NCBI RefSeq assembly: GCF_003259315.1
Contig: NZ_QLLT01000024.1
Location: forward strand, 1 to 64,000
Direction of reading: 5' to 3'
DNA length: 64,000 bases
From: Kitasatospora sp. SolWspMP-SS2h
Lineage (GTDB): Bacteria; Actinomycetota; Actinomycetes; Streptomycetales; Streptomycetaceae
Under the pieces are notes generated by a model. The model searched no databases. It was not told where the DNA came from and saw nothing but the letters and a program-made list of their open reading frames with translations. Shown here one piece after another: positions 16,875 to 24,434 of this stretch (position 1 is the stretch's first letter; every line of letters begins with the position of its first letter). Made by a program: the position numbers and the translations under genes.

Positions 16875-17162
16875 TCAGGCGTGACGGTGGTGGTGGCCGT
16901 GGTGCTTGTTGCCGGTCACCATGCGGTAGACGGCGAGGAGGATGACCGAGCCGGCGATGGCGGCGACCCAGGTGGAGAGGTCGAAGAAGCCGTCGATGGA
17001 GTCGACGCCGAAGAGGACCTTGCCGAGCCAGCCGCCGAGCAGGCCGCCCGCGATGCCGATGAGCATCGTGATGATGATGCCGCCCGGGTCCTTGCCCGGC
17101 ATCAGGGCCTTCGCGATGGCACCCGCGACCAGGCCGATCAGTATCCAAGCGAGGATGCTCAT
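16875..17162 (-). CDS. GlsB/YeaQ/YmgE-family stress membrane protein
   Basis: 95 aa, three predicted transmembrane segments in the transglycosylase-associated layout: ILAWILIGLVAGAIAKAL, PGGIIITMLIGIAGGLLGGWLG and LSTWVAAIAGSVILLAVYR. AGGAGA lies just before the ATG. Family members are small inner-membrane proteins linked to general stress. Odd feature: a His-rich tail (HHGHHHRHA) that could bind metal. Confidence 0.9.
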   Translation of the reverse strand: MSILAWILIGLVAGAIAKALMPGKDPGGIIITMLIGIAGGLLGGWLGKVLFGVDSIDGFFDLSTWVAAIAGSVILLAVYRMVTGNKHHGHHHRHA

Positions 17163-17454
17163 GTGGTTCTCCTGTTCCTACGAGCGTTGTCGGTGACGGG
17201 ATCCGTCTTGACGCTGCCGGGATTTCCAAACGCCCGACTTCGATCGCGGCAACTTCGCGGACCGGTTCGCTCTCGAGGCGGGCGTGGCGCACGGGCGCAG
17301 GGGATCTGCCGGTGGCGCGGTGAGGACGAGGTGCCGGTACGGGTGGTGCGTACCGCGCTCCGGAGCGGGGCAGACGCGTCCGTGTCCTGGCCCGCCGTCA
17401 ACTGTCCCTCCCCGTGGGGCCTCCCCACCGCCACCGCCTCCGAAAGGACTTCCG

Positions 17455-17928
17455 ATGGATGCCATCGTGCTGTTGAAGGACGACCACAAGACGGTCGAGA
17501 AGCTGTTCAAGGAGTTCGAGAAGGCCGGTGAGAACGCGCACAAGCACAAGCGGGACATCGCCGACAAGGTGATCCGCGAACTCACCGTGCACACCTGGAT
17601 CGAGGAGAAGATCTTCTACCCGGCCGCCCGGAAGGCCGTGCCGGACACCACCGACCACGTGCTGGAGAGCGTCGAGGAGCACCACGTGGTGCTCTGGATG
17701 CTCTCCGAACTCGCCGGACTCGACCCGGCGGACGAGCGCTTCGACGCCAAGATGACGGTGCTGATGGAGAACGTGCGCCACCACGTCGAGGAAGAGGAGG
17801 AGGAGTGGTTCCCCGAGGTCCGCAAGGCCATGGGCCGCAACCGCCTGACCGAACTCGGCGAGGAGATGGCGGCCGCCAAGGCCGACGCGCCGAGCGACCC
17901 GCTCCAGGTGCCCAGCGCCCGCGAGTAG
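17455..17928 (+). CDS. Hemerythrin HHE-domain protein
   Basis: 157 aa, four-helix hemerythrin-like fold with iron ligands in MDAIVLLKDDHKTVEKLF, VHTWIEEKIFYPAA, VEEHHVVLWMLSEL and NVRHHVEEEEEEWFPE. It would bind a non-haem di-iron centre that senses or carries oxygen or reactive nitrogen. AAAGGA precedes the ATG. The C-terminal tail is less ordered (AKADAPSDPLQVPS). Divergent from the GlsB-like stress gene, suggesting a shared stress role. Confidence 0.9.
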   Translation: MDAIVLLKDDHKTVEKLFKEFEKAGENAHKHKRDIADKVIRELTVHTWIEEKIFYPAARKAVPDTTDHVLESVEEHHVVLWMLSELAGLDPADERFDAKMTVLMENVRHHVEEEEEEWFPEVRKAMGRNRLTELGEEMAAAKADAPSDPLQVPSARE

Positions 17929-18172
17929 CCGCTCACCCGCTCGACCCGACGGACCGCACCCCGCCCGCCCCCTCCGGCCGGTGCCGATCGGCGCGGCGGT
18001 GGCGGCCGGGTACGGAGGCGTAGGCTGGGGGTGTCGTTCGCCTTCCGCCGGATCGCGACCGCCACCCCGCCGTTCGCAGCCTCCGCTTCCGGAAAACCCT
18101 TCCGGGCACGGCCGTCACGGCGTGGGCCCCGCGCTTCCGGACGCGGGGTCCCGGCGGGACGAGGAGGCACCC

Positions 18173-18601
18173 ATGCCCGTCCGCCCGACCGATGCCTGCC
18201 CGCACGTGTTCCCACCGGGCACGGCCCCGCGGCCCGTCCCCGCGACCGGCGTGCCGTTCGCGGTCCGCACCGCCCGCCTCGGCACCACCGCACTGGTGCA
18301 CTTCGAGGGCGAGTGGGACATGGACGCCGAACCCGCCGCCCGCGCCGCCCTCGCCCGCGCCACGCGGCGCCCGTACGACGTGCTCGGCCTGATGCTGGAC
18401 GACGTCACCTTCTTCGCCTGCTGCGGCCTGGCCCTCCTGCTGCACGCCCGCCAGGAGGCCGCCCGCCACCACGCCGCACTCGCACTGATCGCCCCGAGCC
18501 CGCCGGTGCTGCGCCTGCTGGACATCTCCGACCTCACCGGGGCCTTCACCTTGCACACCACCGTCGCCGACGCCCTGGCCGCGCGATCCCGCCGGCCGTG
18601 A
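18173..18601 (+). CDS. STAS-domain anti-anti-sigma-like protein
   Basis: 142 aa. After a 30-residue tail, the STAS fold runs from VRTARLGTTALVHFEGEWDMDAE to the C-terminus. At the phospho-acceptor loop, where SpoIIAA-type proteins have DSSG, it reads FFACCGLALLL, so the phosphorylatable Ser is replaced by Cys. This suggests binding without classical phospho-switching, or redox control. Strong GAGGAGG ribosome site. No partner anti-sigma kinase gene is adjacent. Confidence 0.8.
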   Translation: MPVRPTDACPHVFPPGTAPRPVPATGVPFAVRTARLGTTALVHFEGEWDMDAEPAARAALARATRRPYDVLGLMLDDVTFFACCGLALLLHARQEAARHHAALALIAPSPPVLRLLDISDLTGAFTLHTTVADALAARSRRP

Positions 18602-18653
18602 CCACGGGGCGGCCCCGTCCCCGCCGACCGCCTCCGGCGGGCCGCTGAGGATC

Positions 18654-18669
18654 GCCCCCGGGCGGGGGC
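18654..18669. terminator. Hairpin between convergent genes
   Basis: GCCCCC-GGGC-GGGGGC between the STAS gene and the hypothetical gene on the other strand. Confidence 0.45.
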
Positions 18670-18723
18670 CGGGAGCCGGCCGTCGACGGCGGTGGCCGGT
18701 GGTCGGTGGTGCGGCCCGGGGGC

Positions 18724-19233
18724 TCAGCTGTGGCGGGAGGGGGTGGCGGCGAGTCTGGCGAGCAGGGCGATCACGTTGATGCGCGCGGTCTTGTCGTTCG
18801 TCGCCGCCTGGTGGGCGTCGATCATCTGCTGGTCCACGTCGTCGCCCGGCGCGGCGAGGCCCACCCGCATCAGGTCGACGGTGTACGCGACGTACCGGGC
18901 GTGGTCGGCCGCGGCCGTGGTGGCCGTGACGTGGTCGATGCGGGCCGGGTCCACGCCCCGGATCAGCGCGGGGGTGGGCGGCGGGCCCAGCACGTCCGCG
19001 ATCCACTGCACGAGCGCCTCCCGGGAGCAGCCCGGTTCCAGCGCGCAGGACTCCGCGGCGGCGAGCGCCAGCCGGATCAGCAGCTGGCCGAACCACTGCC
19101 CGGCCTCGGCGGGCGGCGTCCGCCTGCCGGCCGGTGGCATCACGGACTCGTACAGACCGGCGGTGTCGCCGGCCCGTACGGCGGAGATGACGGCGCCCAC
19201 GGCCGTGTCGATGGCATCCTGCTCGCTGGTCAC
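18724..19233 (-). CDS. Hypothetical cytoplasmic protein
   Basis: 169 aa, mostly helical with no signal or membrane segment. GTG start (MTSEQDAIDTAVGAVISAVR) with GAGGGG upstream. Contains CALEPGCSREALVQWIADVLGPPP and a C-terminal helix ending ALLARLAATPSRHS. I do not recognise a family. The Uma2 gene lies upstream on the same strand, 146 bp away. Confidence 0.65.
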   Translation of the reverse strand: MTSEQDAIDTAVGAVISAVRAGDTAGLYESVMPPAGRRTPPAEAGQWFGQLLIRLALAAAESCALEPGCSREALVQWIADVLGPPPTPALIRGVDPARIDHVTATTAAADHARYVAYTVDLMRVGLAAPGDDVDQQMIDAHQAATNDKTARINVIALLARLAATPSRHS

Positions 19234-19379
19234 GCCGCTGGTTCCCCTCGGAAGTCTGTGACGGGTTATCAACGTAGCGTGCCCGCAGGCGGGTTCGTGC
19301 CGCTTCTCCGGGTTGCCGGTACGCCGCGCCGTTGCGGACGGGCGGAGGGACGGGAGCGGCCGGGCGCGCCGGAGTCCGG

Positions 19380-19946
19380 TCAGACCGCGCCGAGGTCGAT
19401 CTCGACCGGGAACGGGACGGTGGCCCTGACCGTGCCGGTGAAGACGTCCGCGTCGCGGTAGGAGCGGGTCGCGGGGTCGAGGAGGTGGGTGTAGACGAGC
19501 GGGACGCCGTGGGGGGTCTGCTCGATCCGCCAGTAGAAGGCGATGCCGGCCCGGGCGTACTGGTTCACCTTCACGACGCGGTCCGTGGTCTCCGAGCCCG
19601 GTGACACGACCTCGACGACCAGCAGGACGTGCTCCGGGCGGGTGGGCGTGAGGTCGATGGTCTCGGCGCGGTAGACCACCACGTCGGGCCGCCGGTTGGT
19701 GAGCGGCACGTCCTGCAGGCGGACGTCGAAGTCCGTGTCGGCGTTCCACTCCGGCCCGGCGGCCGCGTCCAGGGCGTTCGCCAGGAGCCGGGCCAGGCGG
19801 TTGTGGCGCTTGGACGCGCTCGGGCTCACGACGACCATCCCGTCCACGATCTCGATGCCCGCGCACTGCTCCTCGGACCAGGAGTCGTACTCGTCCGCGG
19901 TGATCTGGTGGTGCATCCACTCGGGAGCGACCGTTTCGGCAGTCAT
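19380..19946 (-). CDS. Uma2-family (DUF820) putative restriction-endonuclease-fold protein
   Basis: 188 aa. Core nuclease-fold features are visible: ITADEYDSWSEEQCAGIEIVDG, the Asp in RRPDVVVYR, and LLVVEVVSPGSETTD, giving the D...ExV arrangement of PD-(D/E)XK-like enzymes. A KVNQYARAGIAFYWRIE helix and strand follow. GAGGAGG precedes the ATG. These genes are abundant in Streptomyces and mostly uncharacterised. A perfect 26-bp palindrome lies in its promoter region. Confidence 0.88.
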   Translation of the reverse strand: MTAETVAPEWMHHQITADEYDSWSEEQCAGIEIVDGMVVVSPSASKRHNRLARLLANALDAAAGPEWNADTDFDVRLQDVPLTNRRPDVVVYRAETIDLTPTRPEHVLLVVEVVSPGSETTDRVVKVNQYARAGIAFYWRIEQTPHGVPLVYTHLLDPATRSYRDADVFTGTVRATVPFPVEIDLGAV

Positions 19947-19970
19947 CGGCGCACCTCCTCGGGAAGGGAT

Positions 19971-19996
19971 CACTGGGCCCGGTACCGGGCCCAGTG
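19971..19996. promoter_or_regulatory. Perfect 26-bp palindrome upstream of the Uma2 gene
   Basis: Half-site CACTGGGCCCGGT followed by its exact complement, centred 37 bp before the start. It contains ApaI-like and KpnI-like nested palindromes. It could be an operator or a methylation/nuclease target; no regulator is identified. Confidence 0.5.
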
Positions 19997-20073
19997 TACT
20001 GTCCCGCACCTTCGGGGAACCGCCCAGGGCGGGGCGGGTTTCTTCGGGTTTTTCCCGGTCCCGAGAAGGGGGT

Positions 20074-21612
20074 TCAGAATATTCCGGGGCCGGGGTTGAG
20101 GATGTTGCGCGGGTCGAAGCGGTTTTTCGCCCGTTGGAATGCGGGCCAGGCGTCGCCGTAGTGGGCGATCCAGTCGGCCTTGGTGAATTCGAGTGCGCCG
20201 ATGGGGTAGCGGGAGCCGCCGGCGGCGCGGGCCTTGCGGTAGAGCTCGGCGTTCCGCCGGAGCCGGTCGGCGGCGAACGCCGGGTCCGGGCCGGGGGCGG
20301 CGGAGTTGTCGAGGATGTCGAACAGGTACATCCAGGGGGTGGCGTCCGCCCGGGGGCCGCGGAAGGCGGGGTGGTCGACGCCGGTCCGTTTCGCGGGGAT
20401 GAGCAGGAGCGTGGAGCCGGGGGCGAGGTCGTGCGGGCTGAGGCCGGTGAGGACGTCCTGCAGGAAGCGGTCCACGGTCGAGCTGTTGAGCCAGACGTCG
20501 AACCAGGGCTTGACCAGGCGTCCGTAGTCGAGGGCGGCTTCCAGCTGGGCGACCTGCCGGTTGACCTGGGTGACCCAGTCCGGGTGGCTCAGGTCGGTGA
20601 CGGCGGCGGCGGACGGGGGTTGGCTGAGACCGCGCAGCAGGTGCCGGCCGTCGGGCGGGGCGCCGGGCGTGAAGGGGACGCTGACGAGGAGCTGCCCGAC
20701 GAAGGACGTCCCGGCCGGGGCCCAGAGGACGTAGGCGCCGAGCACCTCGCCGCGTTCGGTGAGGGTCCGCAGGTCGCCGACGGCCGCGTCGCCGGTCGGG
20801 TAGGTGAACCGGTAGGTCCGGACCGAGGGTTGCGCCGGTACCAGGTCGAGCCTGGCGCGCACGATGATGCCGCACTGCCCGAGTCCGCCGAGGGTGGCCC
20901 GGAAGAGGTCGGCGTGGCGGCGGTCGGAGCAGACCAGGACCTCGCCCCGCCCGGTGACGACCTCCAACTCCTGGACGTGGTCGATCTGGAGGCCGCGGGT
21001 GGACCCGGCCCCCGGGGACGCGCCGCCGACCGCGAGGGTGCCGGCGACGGTGAGGTCGGTGTAGCCGGTGAACACCGGCGGTGTCAGGCCGCGGGCGAAC
21101 GCGGCCGTCATCAGCTCCGTCCACAGCACGCCGCCGTCGACGTCGGCTCCCCGCGGACCGACCCGGTGGATCCGCCCGAGCCCGCGCACCTCGACGACCA
21201 GGCCGTTCTCGTTGAGCGACTGCCCGTGGGTGGTGTGGCCCCGGCCGCGCGCCGACACCCCGATGCCGCGGTCCGCGCAGAACCTGACCATCCTGGCGAC
21301 GTCGTCGACGGAGCCGGGCCGCAGGACCGCGCCCGGCGTGCGGGCCACGATGCGCCCCTGGTCGACGCTGTCGGCGGCCCTGCTGCCGGCGTCGAGCCGC
21401 AGCTCACCGTCCAGGCGCGGTACCCGGTCGAACGGACCCGCCGCCGCGGCCTCGGTGACCCAGGCCCCGGTGGTGGCGCTGAAGCCGACCGCCGCCACCC
21501 CGAGCGCCGCCCCCCTGACCAGCGCGCGGCGCGACATCCCCGGGGCCGTCCCGGGTGCCGTCCCCGGCGTCATCCGCGATGTCGACTGCGGTGCACGGGT
21601 TTCCCTTTCCAA
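20074..21612 (-). CDS. FAD-linked oxidoreductase, cytokinin-dehydrogenase-like, exported
   Basis: About 512 aa. Tat/Sec-like signal MSRRALVRGAALGVAAVGF. FAD domain: PGSVDDVARMVRFC and ARGRGHTTHGQ, where the His of the GHS-type motif is the covalent FAD attachment site. FTGYTDLTVAGTLAVGG, LEVVTGRGEVLVCS and FRATLGGLGQCGIIVRARL align with plant cytokinin oxidases, and the end FDPRNILNPGPGIF matches their C-terminus. The TTG at 21612 has AGGGGG 7 nt upstream; ATG at 21573 is the alternative. Predicted to oxidise a side-chain amine or related substrate; cytokinin itself is an inference. Confidence 0.82.
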   Translation of the reverse strand: MERETRAPQSTSRMTPGTAPGTAPGMSRRALVRGAALGVAAVGFSATTGAWVTEAAAAGPFDRVPRLDGELRLDAGSRAADSVDQGRIVARTPGAVLRPGSVDDVARMVRFCADRGIGVSARGRGHTTHGQSLNENGLVVEVRGLGRIHRVGPRGADVDGGVLWTELMTAAFARGLTPPVFTGYTDLTVAGTLAVGGASPGAGSTRGLQIDHVQELEVVTGRGEVLVCSDRRHADLFRATLGGLGQCGIIVRARLDLVPAQPSVRTYRFTYPTGDAAVGDLRTLTERGEVLGAYVLWAPAGTSFVGQLLVSVPFTPGAPPDGRHLLRGLSQPPSAAAVTDLSHPDWVTQVNRQVAQLEAALDYGRLVKPWFDVWLNSSTVDRFLQDVLTGLSPHDLAPGSTLLLIPAKRTGVDHPAFRGPRADATPWMYLFDILDNSAAPGPDPAFAADRLRRNAELYRKARAAGGSRYPIGALEFTKADWIAHYGDAWPAFQRAKNRFDPRNILNPGPGIF

Positions 21613-21753
21613 CGCTTTCCCCCTGTTCAGGTCGCGAGGGCGCGGTCGACCAGGTGCGGGCAGCGTGCCCCGCCGTGGCCCGGAATGCCCACGCGGCGAG
21701 CGAAACAGCTGGAGGCTAACACCGGATTGTGGAGTGCGTATACGTAGTAAGGA

Positions 21754-21806
21754 CTTTTCCGATCAGAGCAAGGGTTATTTTCCATGCGCACGCCAATTCG
21801 GAAAAG
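21754..21806. promoter_or_regulatory. Spaced inverted repeat in AT-rich promoter region
   Basis: CTTTTCCGA (21754-21762) and TCGGAAAAG (21798-21806) are exact inverted repeats 35 bp apart. On the minus strand TTGCTC and TACTAC, 16 bp apart, could drive the flavoenzyme gene. It may also form a hairpin after the SARP gene. Confidence 0.35.
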
Positions 21807-21833
21807 CGGATTCCGTTCCGGGGTGGGCGCGGG

Positions 21834-23669
21834 TCAGCCGACCAGGGCGGCGCGACGGGGGGCGCGGGGGCCGGGCCGGGCGGGGGAGGGGCGGTGGCGG
21901 ACGAGTTCGCGGGCGTAGGCCCGCATCAGCGGCTCGTAGCGGTAGCGGCCGGGCTCCCGGGCGGTGAGCAGGCCGGCGTCGGCGAGCCGTTCGAGGACCC
22001 GTTCGGCGCGGACCGGGGACTCGCCGAGCAGCCGGGCGGCGGTGGCCAGGCCGACGGTGCCGGACGGCGCGAGGGCGAGCAGGTGGAAGGCGCGGACGGT
22101 GGGCGGGTCGAGGGCCGCGCAGCCCGCCGTGAAGACGGCCCGGACGTCCAGGCTGCCCAGCCGGAGCTCGTCCAGGGCCCGGTCCTCGTCCGCGAGCCGC
22201 TCCACCAGGTGCCGGACGGCCCAGGACGGCCGGGCGGCCAGCCGGGCCCCGCAGATCCGCAGCGCGAGCGGCAGCCCGCCGCAGACGGCCGCGAGTTGGG
22301 CCAGGGCCCGCGGTTCGGCAGCCGCCCGGGCCGGGCCGAGCAGCCGGGCCAGGAACTCCCGGGACTCGTCCGCGGGCAGCGGCCCGAGGTGGACGGGGTG
22401 GGCCCCGCAGAGGTCGGGCAGCCGGGTGCGGGCGGTGACCAGCGCGGCGTTGCCGGGCCCGGCGGGCAGCAGCGGCCGGACGTGGGCGCCGTCCCGGGCG
22501 TCGTCCAGGACCACCAGCGTCCGCCGCCCGGCCAGCAGCGAGCGGAACAGCGCCGTCCGGGCCTCGGTGTCGGCCGGCACGACGGCGGACGGCACCCCGA
22601 GGGCGAGCAGGAAGCCGCCGAGCACGGTGTGCGGGGTGGCGGACCGCGGCCGGCTGCCGCGCAGGTCGGCGTAGAGGGCGCCGTCCGGGTACCCGGCGCG
22701 GGCCGCGTGCGCGACGTGCTGGACCAGCGCGGTCTTGCCCGCGCCCGGCTGGCCGCTGACGACCGCGATCAGCGGCGCCCGGCACCCGGTGCCCCCGCCC
22801 GCCTCGGCCAGCCGGGCGCCGAGGTCGGCGACCTCGGCGGTCCGGCCGGTGAAGTCGGTCAGGTCGGGCGGCAGTTGGAAGGGGGTGACGAACCCGGCCC
22901 GGACCCGGGCGGGCCGGGCGGGCGCGGCCAGGGCCCGGTCGGCGCGCAGGATCGCCCCGTGCACGGCGCGCAGCTCGCGGCCCGGGTCGACGCCCAGCTC
23001 CTCCGCCAGGACCTGGCGGACCCGCCCGTACACGGCGAGCGCCTCCGACTGGCGGCCGCTGCGGTACAGGGCCGTCATCAACTGCGCCCAGAGCCGCTCC
23101 CGCTCCGGGTGCGCGGCGGTCAGCGACCGCAGCTCGCCGAGCAGTTCGGTGTGCCGGCCCAGCGCCAGCCCGGCCTCGGCGCGGCCCTCCACCACGTCCA
23201 GCCGGGCCTCGGCGAGCCAGCCGGTCTCGGCCCGGCGCAGCGTCTCGGAGGGGACGTCGACCAGGGCCGGTCCGCGCCAGAGCGCCAGCGCCTGCTCGTA
23301 GTGGGCGGCGGCCCGCCCGGGATCGTCCTCGCGCAACCGGGCGTGGCCGAGGTCGCGCAGCCGGGTGAACCGGTCGGCGTCGAACTCCTCGGCGCGGACG
23401 TCGAGGAGGTAGCCGCCCGCCTCCGTGGCCAGCCGCTCACCGGCCTCGCCGAGCGCCTTGCGCAGCCGCATCACGTAGTTGCGCAGCGTGGTGGCGGCGG
23501 TGCGCGGCGGACACCCGTCCCAGACCGTGTCCGCGAGCACCTCGGTCGGCACCACCTGCCCCCGCCGGACCAGCAGCGCCGCGAGCAGCGCCCGCTGCTT
23601 GGCCGCCGGGACCGCGCGGCTCCCCCCTTCGTCCCGTACGAGCAGCGGTCCGAGAATCCCGAACTCCAT
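21834..23669 (-). CDS. SARP/AfsR-family transcriptional regulator with NB-ARC ATPase
   Basis: 611 aa. OmpR-like winged helix at residues 1-95 (MEFGILGPLLV, VLADTVWDGCPP, LRNYVMRLRKAL). Bacterial transcriptional activation domain to about residue 245 (DRFTRLRDLGHARL, ERLWAQLMTALYRSGRQSEAL). NB-ARC ATPase with Walker A VVSGQPGAGKTALV and Walker B TLVVLDDA. It lacks the long TPR tail of AfsR. GGAGG lies 8 nt before the ATG. SARPs activate secondary-metabolite genes by binding direct heptamer repeats. Its only near neighbour on this strand is the cytokinin-dehydrogenase-like gene. Confidence 0.92.
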   Translation of the reverse strand: MEFGILGPLLVRDEGGSRAVPAAKQRALLAALLVRRGQVVPTEVLADTVWDGCPPRTAATTLRNYVMRLRKALGEAGERLATEAGGYLLDVRAEEFDADRFTRLRDLGHARLREDDPGRAAAHYEQALALWRGPALVDVPSETLRRAETGWLAEARLDVVEGRAEAGLALGRHTELLGELRSLTAAHPERERLWAQLMTALYRSGRQSEALAVYGRVRQVLAEELGVDPGRELRAVHGAILRADRALAAPARPARVRAGFVTPFQLPPDLTDFTGRTAEVADLGARLAEAGGGTGCRAPLIAVVSGQPGAGKTALVQHVAHAARAGYPDGALYADLRGSRPRSATPHTVLGGFLLALGVPSAVVPADTEARTALFRSLLAGRRTLVVLDDARDGAHVRPLLPAGPGNAALVTARTRLPDLCGAHPVHLGPLPADESREFLARLLGPARAAAEPRALAQLAAVCGGLPLALRICGARLAARPSWAVRHLVERLADEDRALDELRLGSLDVRAVFTAGCAALDPPTVRAFHLLALAPSGTVGLATAARLLGESPVRAERVLERLADAGLLTAREPGRYRYEPLMRAYARELVRHRPSPARPGPRAPRRAALVG

Positions 23670-23767
23670 CCCCCACGCCTCCCCTGACACCTCGGCCTGC
23701 TTCGCCGGACGGCGGGGCCCGTCCCCCGACGGCCACCCGGCGTGATCCGTTCTATGCCCGGGCGGTT

Positions 23768-23817
23768 TTGACCGGCGGATCTCCCGGTGTCGGTCAATCA
23801 ATTCCGGTCTTCGGGAG
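23768..23817. repeat. Operator-like repeat, copy 1
   Basis: 50-bp element with TTGACCG-N16-CGGTCAA followed by TCAATTCCGGTCTTCGGGAG, about 100 bp upstream of the SARP start. The second copy is exactly 132 bp away. Confidence 0.7.
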
Positions 23818-23899
23818 GGTCGGCGGGGCCGAGGTCGGGGCCGACGCGCCGGGGGCGGGACGGTGGGGTGGCGGGTGGCGGGGCGGGGCCGGGTGCGGA

Positions 23900-23949
23900 T
23901 TGACCGGGGGGTCGGGGCTGCCCGGTCAATCAATTCCGTTCGACGGGAG
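23900..23949. repeat. Operator-like repeat, copy 2
   Basis: Same layout as copy 1: TTGACCG-N16-CGGTCAA, then TCAATTCCGTTCGACGGGAG. The last 27 bp differ from copy 1 at three positions only, while the spacers differ more, which points to conserved binding sites rather than plain duplication. Confidence 0.7.
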
Positions 23950-23950
23950 C

Positions 23951-24082
23951 TCAGCCGCTGGTCCAGATGGTGTCGAGGTAGCCGCCGCCGCAGAGCCGGG
24001 CCGGGGTGTACGGGGTGGTGCGGGCGCGTGCGGCGCCGGTGGCCGGGGCGTCTGCGCGACGCGGGAAGCGGGTGGGTCGCAC
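23951..24082 (-). CDS. 43-aa peptide or truncated remnant
   Basis: GTG preceded by GAGGAG. The frame encodes an Arg-rich start (MRPTRFPRRADAP) and ends PARLCGGGYLDTIWTSG. The end resembles the start of mature small secreted proteins such as the one at 26320 (CGSGYREIDHL), so this may be a truncated relative. A genuine short peptide is also possible. No signal peptide. Confidence 0.35.
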   Translation of the reverse strand: MRPTRFPRRADAPATGAARARTTPYTPARLCGGGYLDTIWTSG

Positions 24083-24434
24083 CGTTCTCCTCGGGTGGCG
24101 GAAGGCGGTCGTGGACACGACGGCGACGGCGGGCCGGCGCCCGCCGCCGCCGGTTCACATCCTGCCCGCCCGCCGTAGCGTCTGCGTCGCGCGGGGATCG
24201 CGGCCCCTCCCGGTACGCGCTTTACGGCGGCCTCCCGCCCGCGCGCGTTCTCGCCGGCCGTCGGCGTTCCGGGTCGCGCCGTCTTCGGCGGGGGTTGCCA
24301 GGGGTCGGGGCGACCGCGCGGCGGGTCTCGTCCGGGGGCGCGGGGCAACCGCGCGGCGGGTCGGGGGCCGGGAGGTCGCGGTCCGGCTGCCGCGTCGCGC
24401 GGCCGCGGGGTGGAGGGGGCCGGGCCGGTGGGGG
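24083..24434. other. Intergenic region with no recognisable gene
   Basis: 352 bp, very GC-rich, with no ribosome-site-supported ORF. The plus-strand frames are Arg/Gly-rich shadows. Confidence 0.5.
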
